Assembly: GCF_000143965.1 (NCBI RefSeq)
Contig: NC_014365.1
Span: forward strand, 1,887,501-1,951,500
Source: Desulfarculus baarsii DSM 2075
GTDB lineage: Bacteria > Desulfobacterota > Desulfarculia > Desulfarculales > Desulfarculaceae
Direction of reading: 5' to 3'
DNA: 64,000 bases
Part shown: positions 7,733 to 15,426 of the stretch, piece after piece
Position numbering within the stretch: the stretch's first letter is position 1
How the letters are laid out: every line of letters begins with the position of its first letter
Notes under the pieces: generated by a model
Databases searched by the model: none
Seen by the model: the letters and a program-made list of their open reading frames with translations, nothing else
Told to the model about the DNA's origin: nothing
Translations under genes and position numbers: made by a program

Positions 7733-9721
7733 TCAGGGGCGCATCCTGGCCCAATCGTCGGCCGACACATAGTCGCAAAGCAGGTCGTGGGCCTGATCTA
7801 TCCTTTTCAACGTTCGGAAGTCTTTCATGCTCATAACGCCCAGGTGCTGGTCGTTATTTTTGCTCTTTTGCGGGTCGGCCAGGGCGCGCAGGGCCGTGAC
7901 CGCCGGGGAATTTTCAAAGCCGAAGCCATAGCCCAGCCAGCGAAGCCCCGCGTCCATGTAGGCGGTGAACTCCTCCACGAACGGCGCCATGTCCCGGGCC
8001 TCGATCGCCTGGCCCGCCGGGCAGTGCGCCGTGGCCCGAAACTGGCTGATCGTGGCCGCCAGCCGGCCATAGCCATGACCCTTGGCCCGGCCCATGGCGT
8101 GAAAGTATTTGGTCGGCTCTGAAAAATCGCCAAAATTCAGCGCCCATAACAGCGCGCCCAGCTCCGCGGCGTGCAGGTTGCGAAATCGAATGCGGCCCCG
8201 GAAGACATGGCCCGCGCCCAGGAAGCGCAGCTTGGTCTTTTGCTTCTCTTTGGCGTCGGCGGGCGGCTTGGGCAATTGCTGCCCCAAGCAGCGAACTGGA
8301 TAGCGTTTGCGGCCGGCCAGGATGGCCATTTCGTCGTTGTAGTCCGCCGATGAGCCGGGGTCTTGGCCGTTTCTCAGATAAAATGGCCAGAACGAGGCCT
8401 TTGGGCCCATCATGACAGTGGTGCTAACAGGCATCAGATAGGGGTTCCGGCCCTCCGCAAGCGTGGCGAACTCAAAGGCCACCCGCCCCTTGAGGGCCAG
8501 GCGGTCGGGCCCGTCGGCGGCCTTTTTGCGCTCCGAGGGCAGGGAGCCCTCCACGTCGCCGAAGATGGCCCGCGCGAAGTCCAGCTCCCGCCCCAGTTCG
8601 GGGATGGAGTACTTTTCGCCATCCCGGCCCAGGGTGCGCTGGGCCAGTTGGCCCACGGAAAACTCGTAGGGGATCTTGATGACCCGGGAAAAGCCCATGT
8701 GGAAGCCATCGTCCTCGGTGCGCCCGTCCACCGGCGGCTGGCCGCAATAATAAACCGGGATGCCGGGGAAGTCATAACCCTGCTGGGGGGCTTCCGTCTT
8801 GCCGCCCGCATTCAGGGGGTTGGGATAGCCCATGCCCTTCAGCCATGTCTTCCAGTTGCCTTCCGGCTCCATGGCGCTTTTGGTCATCTTGGAATGCAGA
8901 AACGCGAACCGCTCCATGTAGTCTGGCGGCAGCGCTTTGAACTCGCCCGGCTCGTGAAAAATGGCCTCGAATTTTTGATCACCCTTTTTGGGCGTTGGAT
9001 CAGCCTTTTTTTTGGTGTCAGCGCAGACGATTACGCCGGTATTTTTTTTGTCCACGACAGCATCGAAAAGCGCGGAAACAATATTCACGCCAGAGCCATG
9101 TTTTGCTTTGTGCTCATAGGAAATGACATGCGGCCCGAAGCCGGCCTTGGCGATAATATCCCTTTTCTTTTTAGCTTCGTTGATCCCAGGTTCACGTTTA
9201 ACTTTTTTGTCAATCGCCTCAAGCAGCAGGTCGATTGGCAACATGGCGAACCCGCGCTCGCCCTTGGCGGCGGCCAATTGCCACTGGCCAGATTTTTGAT
9301 CATAACGCAGCCAGCCGGCTTTCAAATCATTGGGCTTTACGTGCTGGCGATAGTGTTCTTGATCGTTGAAATCTCGATAGCCGAAGCGATGATGATCGTT
9401 GATTCGCCCCAGATGGGAAAAGGTGGCGATCTCCACCACCGCGCGGATCATGCCCTTTAGGCTGGGGCCGGGCAGGGCGTAACGCTGGCCCGGCAGGCAA
9501 AACGGCGAGTCGACGGAATCATCCTTGTCCTGGCCTGGCGCGCCCACGCAGATGGGGGTTTCGTTTCGCCATTCCACGGTCATGCCGCCCGACCAGCAGC
9601 CGGGCAAGGGGCGGGCGTGGCTGATCTGATCCAGGCGCAGGGGGGCGGGGATCACCCTGGAGTTTAGCGGAACAAAACGATAACTAGCCTTGGGGGCGGT
9701 GGACGTTTTAGGCTCGGTCAT
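7733..9721 (-). CDS. CRISPR type III RAMP protein, TIGR03986-like
   Basis: 662 residues from the ATG at 9721. The longer frame starting at 9799 would overlap the upstream gene by 92 bases and is rejected. The N-terminus YRFVPLNSRVIPAP, the ICVGAPG segment and PGPSLKGMIRAVVEIATFSHLGR match the TIGR03986 RAMP family, whose members are large proteins of type III (III-D-like) loci. A second glycine-rich RAMP loop is GRAKGHGYGRL in the C-terminal third. It is the last gene of the leftward operon cas10-RAMP-RAMP-RAMP and overlaps the previous gene by 14 bases. It likely forms part of the Cas10-crRNA backbone. No cas5 or cas11 gene is seen nearby, so one of these roles may reside here; this is inference. 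Confidence 0.78.
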   Translation of the reverse strand: MTEPKTSTAPKASYRFVPLNSRVIPAPLRLDQISHARPLPGCWSGGMTVEWRNETPICVGAPGQDKDDSVDSPFCLPGQRYALPGPSLKGMIRAVVEIATFSHLGRINDHHRFGYRDFNDQEHYRQHVKPNDLKAGWLRYDQKSGQWQLAAAKGERGFAMLPIDLLLEAIDKKVKREPGINEAKKKRDIIAKAGFGPHVISYEHKAKHGSGVNIVSALFDAVVDKKNTGVIVCADTKKKADPTPKKGDQKFEAIFHEPGEFKALPPDYMERFAFLHSKMTKSAMEPEGNWKTWLKGMGYPNPLNAGGKTEAPQQGYDFPGIPVYYCGQPPVDGRTEDDGFHMGFSRVIKIPYEFSVGQLAQRTLGRDGEKYSIPELGRELDFARAIFGDVEGSLPSERKKAADGPDRLALKGRVAFEFATLAEGRNPYLMPVSTTVMMGPKASFWPFYLRNGQDPGSSADYNDEMAILAGRKRYPVRCLGQQLPKPPADAKEKQKTKLRFLGAGHVFRGRIRFRNLHAAELGALLWALNFGDFSEPTKYFHAMGRAKGHGYGRLAATISQFRATAHCPAGQAIEARDMAPFVEEFTAYMDAGLRWLGYGFGFENSPAVTALRALADPQKSKNNDQHLGVMSMKDFRTLKRIDQAHDLLCDYVSADDWARMRP

Positions 9722-11117
9722 CTCGGGCGATCTCCTCCACCTGAAACCAGCCAAAGCCCTGGTTGGTTCCATGTCCCAGCATGAGCAGCGGATCGTCAAC
9801 GGTCAGCTCGTGGATAAGAGCGCGAAACGCTTTTTCATCGGTTTCCGCGCCGGCTCCGAAGACCTGGGCTTGATTGGTCGCCGCATCGGTATGCCGCCGG
9901 CTTTCCAACACTAGCCTCACTTTGTATTTCACGCCCACGCGGGCGTTGGTGAAAAACAGCGCGCCATCAATGGGCCCGGCGGTGAAGCGGTCCAGGGCCA
10001 CGCGGGGCACGACGCAGGTTTGGCCCGCGTCCTCGATCTCCAGGCTGGCCAGGCGCACCAGGCCCCGCCAGCCGGTGACGCCAAATAGCCGCTCGCTGGT
10101 GCTCAGCTCGACCGGGCTTTGCCTTGGTTTCAGAATCCGCTCGGGGTCATCGCCGTCCGACTCGTCTGCCAACTGGCTCAGCCAGGCCAAGCGCGCCCGC
10201 AACGCGCCCATCAGGCTCGAGGCCAGCAAATCCGGCTGGTTATCTTGGCGCAGCAAGGGCTGAAGCTGGTTGGCCGCGCCTTTTTGAGCGGCGGCGTCGG
10301 CCCCGGTCGGGTCTAGAACCAGGAACGGGCCCTCGCACGCCAAACGAAGGCTGATGCGCACGGCCGGGCTGGCCGAGGCGTCGGCGGGCAGGCAGACGGC
10401 TGTTTTCGCGCCGACGGTTGGCAGGCAGCGCAGCGCGTCAAAGCCGACCACCCGGGCCTGGAGCGAATCGGGCACAAGCCTGATCCGGCCGTTGCCCAAG
10501 GTGTAGCCCTTGCCCAGGGCGACGCCCTGGTGGCGGCCCAGCAGGGCCAAGGCCGGCAGCAATTTTTGTTGGCACTCCTCCCAGGCGCCGCGAAAAACCG
10601 CCCTGAACCGAAAACGAACCCCTTGCGGAACCATTTCTTGAAAAAACAGATACTTGTCGGCAGCGACGCCGGCGTCATGATCCACCCGGATGCGGGTCTG
10701 GATGTAGCTGAGCGCCTCATGGCGGTAATAGGGCAGGGGCGTGCGCTCGGGCGGGAAGTATTGCTCCAAGCCGTCCATATTGGCCAGGCGCAAGAGCACC
10801 TTGGCCATGGCGCCGACATCCTCGCTCTCCCGCGCTTCGCCAAAAAGGTGTTTGATATCAAGTTGATCCCAGCCAACGGCCCGGCAGGCGGCCCGCAAGC
10901 AGCCCTTGATCGCCGTGGCCGACAGGCAGGGCCGGTTTTCATGATCGCGGACAATGGTGGCCACCAGGGCGCCACGCCCCCGGTCATCGGCCGCCAGATG
11001 GCTGAGTTTCCGTGAGTCGTTCTCAAAGAGCTGGGCCAAAGGCGTGAAGTCGCCGGTTCCGACGTGCAGGGGGGACAAGGCCTCCAATTGGCCGCACAGG
11101 ATGACCTGATCAAGCAT
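9708..11117 (-). CDS. CRISPR type III RAMP protein with two Cas7-like domains
   Basis: 469 residues from ATG 11117, which overlaps the upstream stop by eight bases (ATGCTTGA); the longer frame to 11255 is rejected. Domain 1 has the typical RAMP start (QLEALSPLHVGTGD), a helix with ATAIKGCLR, a Cas7-type thumb segment RVDHDAGVAADKYLFFQEMVP and the G-rich loop GKGYTLGNGRIRL. Domain 2 repeats the pattern: ASSLMGALRARL, VPRVALDRFTAGPIDGALFF and GHGTNQGFGWF near the C-terminus. The order suggests a tandem Cas7 fusion that binds crRNA repeatedly and may cut target RNA at six-base intervals, as Cas7 subunits do. The candidate cleavage aspartates cannot be fixed without alignment. Confidence 0.8.
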   Translation of the reverse strand: MLDQVILCGQLEALSPLHVGTGDFTPLAQLFENDSRKLSHLAADDRGRGALVATIVRDHENRPCLSATAIKGCLRAACRAVGWDQLDIKHLFGEARESEDVGAMAKVLLRLANMDGLEQYFPPERTPLPYYRHEALSYIQTRIRVDHDAGVAADKYLFFQEMVPQGVRFRFRAVFRGAWEECQQKLLPALALLGRHQGVALGKGYTLGNGRIRLVPDSLQARVVGFDALRCLPTVGAKTAVCLPADASASPAVRISLRLACEGPFLVLDPTGADAAAQKGAANQLQPLLRQDNQPDLLASSLMGALRARLAWLSQLADESDGDDPERILKPRQSPVELSTSERLFGVTGWRGLVRLASLEIEDAGQTCVVPRVALDRFTAGPIDGALFFTNARVGVKYKVRLVLESRRHTDAATNQAQVFGAGAETDEKAFRALIHELTVDDPLLMLGHGTNQGFGWFQVEEIARDDRA

Positions 11118-12972
11118 GGCCGCCAACCTTGCGCAGGCGGAGCACATCCTCCCAGTCCGCGATGATCTCGCCATAGCCGTTCTCGGGCAGATAGGGGCAG
11201 GCGCGCCACGGCTCAGGGACGTTCCAGGTCTCGGCCTGGTAGACCGGTAGGCCATGGCGTATCAGGTGCGCGAAAAGGGCCCGCTGTTGGGCCGGATCGC
11301 CGTCGGCGAAGGCGATTAGGAACACCGAGCCGGGCTGGGTGAGGATGTAGGGCAGGTATCGGCCCGGCGAAGACGGGTAGCGCATGGCCCGGTAGCCGCC
11401 ATCCCAGGCCTGGGCCGCGAAGAAATCAAACCGCGCCTCGTCGAGCTTCCCGGCCTTTGGCCAAAGCGTCAGCAGGTCGCGCCAATATTGCAGATATAGC
11501 GCTCTGGCCTCTGGTGATTGGTCCGACCGGCATTTTTCGGGGCTGAACAGGGCGGCCGGCGTCTGGAGGACGACCCGCCAGGTTTTGCCATCGGGGCCAC
11601 CGGGCCTGGCCTGACGCTCGGCGCTGGCCTCCGGCCGCCAAGTGACCGTGGCCCGCGCGCCGGTCTTGCCGACGAAATCCAGGCCGGAGCAAAGCGTGGC
11701 CAGAATGGTGTTGACCACCGTGCTGTTTTGTTCATCTTCCGGGGCAAACAGCGCCGTGAAGCGCAGAACCTTTTCCTCGGGCTTGACCAGACGATACGAG
11801 AAAAGCTGGCTCTCCGCGGCCATCTCGGCGCCGGGAGCCATGGCCGTGCGGGTGCGCACGTGATAGTCAGAGCCGTCGCCGTCATGTTTCCAGTCGACGG
11901 CGAACCACACCTCTTCGCTCAGCCCGTCAAAGTCGTTGGCGTGGTCAAACAGATCGCCTTCCTGGCCGGCCTTGTCGCGATAGCGGGTCAGGGGCGGCTC
12001 AAAGCGCGGGCGGTCGCCCGTGGGGCCCAAGGGCACGGCGTGGCTGAGGCGCATGCGTTGCAAAGCGCCTTGCCAGCCGCTCTCGCCGGCCAGCTCCAAC
12101 ATGCGGGCCAGACAGCCTTTGATCACCCCACCGGGCACGATCTCTCGCCCCTGATAGATGTTCAAGGCCACCAACTCGGCGTCGACCAAATATGGGTCTT
12201 TGAAGCGCAGATCAAAGACGACGGGCCCGGCGGCGCTGGGCGGCGTCGCGGCCGGAGTTGGTTGGGAATTCACGAGCTCCAGCGTGGCGGCTTTGGTCAA
12301 GGCCTCCGCGTAGTCACCACAAGCGGTTTCGGCCAAAAAACCAAAGCCGGCCGACTTCACGCCGCCCAGGGCGCGGATGAACCCCAAGGCGGTTTCCGTG
12401 GCCTGCCTGAAAACCTTGGCCTCCGCGTCGTCGCCATAAAAAGTCATCGCGCCGCGAAAGTCCACCGGCGCGCCCAGGGCGAAGGGTTGCTCCAGCACCT
12501 GCAAGGCGCCGGTTTCCACGCTGCCGCTCTGGTGGTTTATTTGGATGCGGGTGAGAAAGCCGGGACGGGCGGGTTCGTCCGCGCCGCAGACCAAATCGTC
12601 AACGCGCGCAAGGCCCCGCTGGGGCGCGAAGCGGTCGGCCGATGGCTCCGGCTTGGCTGGCTCGTCTTGGCCATTTTTGCTCCGCGGCCAGGGGTTGGCG
12701 CTGGCGGAGCCAAACCACTCACACACCTTTTTTTCGTCGAACAAGGGCGGCGGGTCTTGCGCGGCGCGGGGCTGGGCTTGCATGCGACCGGCCATTTCCA
12801 GCAGCGTATGGCGCAACACGCCCCGGAGCAATGCGCCGGGAATGATCAATTTGCCCGCGTGGTCGCGGGCCAGGTGGGTGTCGACGCCCAGGAAGGCGAC
12901 GTTCAGGCCCTGGCTGGCGAAGGGGCTTTCCAGGCGCAGGCAAATCCGATATTCGTGGCGCTGTTTAGCCAA
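11110..12972 (-). CDS. CRISPR type III multi-domain RAMP protein
   Basis: About 620 residues from a TTG at 12972, preceded by GGGGAGG six bases upstream and overlapping the cas10 stop by eight bases, the same overlap as the next gene pair. An ATG at 13017 gives 635 residues but a 53-base overlap and an unusual Pro/Arg-rich leader. Domain 1 has SPFASQGLNVAFLG, PGALLRGVLRHTL, LTRIQINHQSGSVETGALQV and GGVKSAGFGFL. Domain 2 has PGGVIKGCLARML and HVRTRTAMAPGAEMAAESQL, the Cas7 pattern again. A C-terminal region (~190 residues) ends with CPYLPENGYGEI and is not recognised. It probably contributes crRNA-binding backbone units; the C-terminal part might replace a missing Cas5 or Cas11. Confidence 0.75.
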   Translation of the reverse strand: MAKQRHEYRICLRLESPFASQGLNVAFLGVDTHLARDHAGKLIIPGALLRGVLRHTLLEMAGRMQAQPRAAQDPPPLFDEKKVCEWFGSASANPWPRSKNGQDEPAKPEPSADRFAPQRGLARVDDLVCGADEPARPGFLTRIQINHQSGSVETGALQVLEQPFALGAPVDFRGAMTFYGDDAEAKVFRQATETALGFIRALGGVKSAGFGFLAETACGDYAEALTKAATLELVNSQPTPAATPPSAAGPVVFDLRFKDPYLVDAELVALNIYQGREIVPGGVIKGCLARMLELAGESGWQGALQRMRLSHAVPLGPTGDRPRFEPPLTRYRDKAGQEGDLFDHANDFDGLSEEVWFAVDWKHDGDGSDYHVRTRTAMAPGAEMAAESQLFSYRLVKPEEKVLRFTALFAPEDEQNSTVVNTILATLCSGLDFVGKTGARATVTWRPEASAERQARPGGPDGKTWRVVLQTPAALFSPEKCRSDQSPEARALYLQYWRDLLTLWPKAGKLDEARFDFFAAQAWDGGYRAMRYPSSPGRYLPYILTQPGSVFLIAFADGDPAQQRALFAHLIRHGLPVYQAETWNVPEPWRACPYLPENGYGEIIADWEDVLRLRKVGGHA

Positions 12973-14620
12973 TGCCGGCCTCCCCGGCCGCGTCGGCCTT
13001 GGGGGCCGGTTCGACATATTCCCAAAGCTGCGTCAGGTTGATCAGGGGCATCAGGGGATGAGCGTCGGCATAGCCCAGGTGGGGATGACAAAGACCGCGC
13101 AGGGCGGGGCAGCCGTAGCGCGCCATTTCTTCATCGGCCTTGTCGAGCCATGCCGTGCGGGCCGTTTGGCTGGCGTCGCCGGCGGTTAGCAAGCCCTGGG
13201 CGATCCCGTCATCGAGCAGCCGCAGCAGCCGGCCGTAGGGCATGCCCTTGCCCTTGCCCATGCCTTTCAGCTCTTTTATGGCCTTGACCAGATCGGCGAA
13301 GCCATCGACGGGGCCGCTGGCCGTTTGGCAGGGGCCAAAGCCGAGGGTAAGGGCGGCGGGCTCGGATCGCCCATAGAGGCCTTGGCGATGGCCAGTCATG
13401 TCGACCGGCGGGTCGATGCCCAAGAGTACTTGATATTGCAGCACGTTTTTCTGCTGGGCCGGGTCGTCGGGGTTGACTTTTTTGGCGTGGTCGGCCAAGC
13501 CCTTGGCCAGGCGGCGCACCTCGCGGATCGGCGTCTTGCAATGGCAAAAGACCACGCCGATGCCGTAGGTGAGCTGAATCGACTCGCCGTTGCCATCTGG
13601 CAAGCGCCACTGCTCGCCGCCGAGCATTTGCTCCAAACACAGCAACAGCCCCACGGCCTCCCAGGCGGGCAAGACCATCCATGATTCATCGCCGCCCCAG
13701 CCCAGGGTCTCGAAGGGCACGATGGATTCGGTTTTTTCCGAAATATTGGTGGGATAGACGCTGGCCCCCATGTATTCCACGATGCCGGACAGCAGGCTTT
13801 TTCGGGCCGCCAGCACGGGGCCGCTGAAGGCCTCCACGCCCAGCTTGGCCCTGATCTTGCCGAACTTGTTGCCGTCCATGTAGAGCAGGGCCATTTTGTT
13901 GGCGATCTTTTTGGGCAGCCCCGGCGGGGGGTTGGCCACGATCTCGGCGAAGCTGTTGGCAAAACGAGCATTGTTTTCGCCAACAAGCGCCTTTGCCGCC
14001 TCTCCCAGCTCCCGTTCATAAAGCTTTTGCCGCAAATCCCTGCCCGATCTGAAGCGGGCGCGAACCGAGGCCGAGACCAGAAAGACATCCCCCTCGGGCT
14101 CGCCGGGCGAGCGCTTGGTCACCTCGCAGGCGGCGGGGCGCTTGAGATCCCACTGGCAAGGCCGGCCCGTGCTTGACGCGCTGGCCGGGGGCAGGGGGTC
14201 CACGGTCAGCTTTTGGAATTGCTGGCGGCGGATGCGGTTGTTCAGCCGGGCCAGGGCGGCCGGCTGGTCGCGGTCGTCGTCGGGGACCATGGCGACGTCG
14301 TGGGACACGGTGAGGTAGACGGGTATGTCATTCAGCGGCTCGCCGGGGTGTTGCAGATAGGCGGCGACATCGCCCTGGAGCGTGGCCACGAAATCGTCGA
14401 GGGGCGCCGCGTCGTCGGTGGTGATCAGGGCCAGGCCCTCGGACGCGCCGGTGTAGAGCTGTTCAAGGTTGTAGCGCTTTTGCGCGGCCAAGTGCTGGAA
14501 AAGCAACCCCGGCAGCTCCAGCAGGGCCCGGCTGCCGCCCCGCAGGGTGCTCAAGTCGTCGGTGTCGTCGATGGTGTTTTGGAAATTTTGGCCCTCGATG
14601 CGCAGCCAAAGCCGAGCCAT
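12965..14620 (-). CDS. cas10: Cas10 large subunit without HD nuclease domain
   Basis: 551 residues, shorter than usual Cas10/Cmr2. It starts directly with the first palm-like domain (FQNTIDDTDDLSTLRGGSRALLELP). There is no N-terminal HD domain, so ssDNA cleavage by Cas10 is unlikely. The cyclase palm has YMDGNKFGK (D249) and GGDES (309-313), where most Cas10 proteins have GGDD. A following GIGVVFCHCKTP strand and RRLAKGLADHAKK helix fit the GGDEF fold. The protein would make a nucleotide second messenger when the complex binds target RNA, in the cytoplasm. A strong ribosome site (AAGGGGGGG) precedes ATG 14620. It is the first gene of the leftward effector operon. Given the NrN-CorA gene at the other end, SAM-AMP is a candidate product. 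Confidence 0.85.
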   Translation of the reverse strand: MARLWLRIEGQNFQNTIDDTDDLSTLRGGSRALLELPGLLFQHLAAQKRYNLEQLYTGASEGLALITTDDAAPLDDFVATLQGDVAAYLQHPGEPLNDIPVYLTVSHDVAMVPDDDRDQPAALARLNNRIRRQQFQKLTVDPLPPASASSTGRPCQWDLKRPAACEVTKRSPGEPEGDVFLVSASVRARFRSGRDLRQKLYERELGEAAKALVGENNARFANSFAEIVANPPPGLPKKIANKMALLYMDGNKFGKIRAKLGVEAFSGPVLAARKSLLSGIVEYMGASVYPTNISEKTESIVPFETLGWGGDESWMVLPAWEAVGLLLCLEQMLGGEQWRLPDGNGESIQLTYGIGVVFCHCKTPIREVRRLAKGLADHAKKVNPDDPAQQKNVLQYQVLLGIDPPVDMTGHRQGLYGRSEPAALTLGFGPCQTASGPVDGFADLVKAIKELKGMGKGKGMPYGRLLRLLDDGIAQGLLTAGDASQTARTAWLDKADEEMARYGCPALRGLCHPHLGYADAHPLMPLINLTQLWEYVEPAPKADAAGEAGIG

Positions 14621-14796
14621 GGCCCCCCCTTGTTGGCGTCGAAAGACTTGAGCGGGGCCGAGGCCCCGACCAAGAGCCGGCCGCTGGCGGTCCGGGCGAT
14701 GATCGGGCGTGGCTGGCCGCGGGCGCGTCGCCCGGCCAAAGGCCGGACAAGACTAGACGTTAGCATGCGCTGCAAGGCCAGGCTGGCGCAAGCAAA

Positions 14797-15263
14797 AAGT
14801 CAATCCGCTTCCTCTAGCGGCATCCCTCAATAGTAAATCCTAGAGGTGCGAGCAGAGACGCCTTGCTTTGGTTTCAATCCGCTTCCTCTAGCGGCATCCC
14901 TCAATAGTTAACTCCTTGTTTCCTTCAGGAAATTTCCCGAGTTTCAATCCGCTTCCTCTAGCGGCATCCCTCAATAGACAGCAACAAGCCCTATGTGCAG
15001 TTCTACGTGAGTTTCAATCCGCTTCCTCTAGCGGCATCCCTCAATAGTGTGGGGTGGAAAATCCTCACAACGTCTTGATTGGGGTTTCAATCCGCTTCCT
15101 CTAGCGGCATCCCTCAATAGAGAGGTGATGGAGTCGGGCGGTGTTAAGCTCCCACGTTTCAATCCGCTTCCTCTAGCGGCATCCCTCAATAGGGAAGAAA
15201 AGAGAGGAAAAGACAATGAAAATAATGTTTCAATCCGCTTCCTCTAGCAGCATCCCTCAATAG
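14797..15263 (-). CRISPR. CRISPR array 2: seven 37-bp repeats, six spacers
   Basis: Same repeat and orientation as array 1. Repeats start at 14797, 14871, 14941, 15011, 15084, 15156 and 15227. Spacers are 37, 33, 33, 36, 35 and 34 bp. The leftmost repeat is degenerate in its first three bases. The rightmost, leader-proximal repeat carries one substitution (AGCGGCATC becomes AGCAGCATC on the plus strand), in the right-hand arm of the plus-strand repeat hairpin. No spacer is shared with array 1 on reading. Leftward transcription would run from the leader at 15264 toward cas10, which starts 177 bases downstream of the array end. Confidence 0.97.
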
Positions 15264-15317
15264 GGTACCCTGGCCAACCGCCCGATTGCAATATTTATTT
15301 TTGGGGCTGTTTCCACA
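15264..15317 (-). promoter_or_regulatory. CRISPR leader 2
   Basis: 54 bases matching leader 1 apart from two differences (CCCTGG for CCCCAG), starting with GGTACC next to the last repeat. It lies between array 2 and the divergent RT-cas1 operon. The open frame beginning at 15286 runs through this leader, which is one reason to start RT-Cas1 further downstream. Confidence 0.8.
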
Positions 15318-15355
15318 CGGACATGCCATTATCGGTCGTCAGCCTGGCAAAAACC

Positions 15356-15384
15356 TTGCCATTTCGGGCCATGATCAATATAAT
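15356..15384 (+). promoter_or_regulatory. Sigma-70-type promoter of the RT-cas1-cas2-cas6 operon
   Basis: TTGCCA (15356-15361), 17 bases, then a perfect TATAAT (15379-15384). A transcript would begin near 15391, so the coding start of RT-Cas1 must be 15418 or 15427 rather than 15286. Confidence 0.7.
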
Positions 15385-15426
15385 CATTTGATTAAATTTG
15401 ACAAACATCGTTTCCACATGGTTGAT

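Noticed and set aside
11518-13041. 507-codon plus-strand frame over the RAMP genes
   Set aside because: Antisense shadow with Gly/Arg/Gln-rich composition and no motif.
6974-15263. Self-targeting spacers against the satellite or other genes in the window
   Set aside because: No spacer was recognised in the window by reading. An exact-match search could not be run and would be needed.
15286-15426. Upstream extension of RT-Cas1 to 15286
   Set aside because: It would start inside the CRISPR leader and before the promoter at 15356-15384, and it adds no recognisable sequence.
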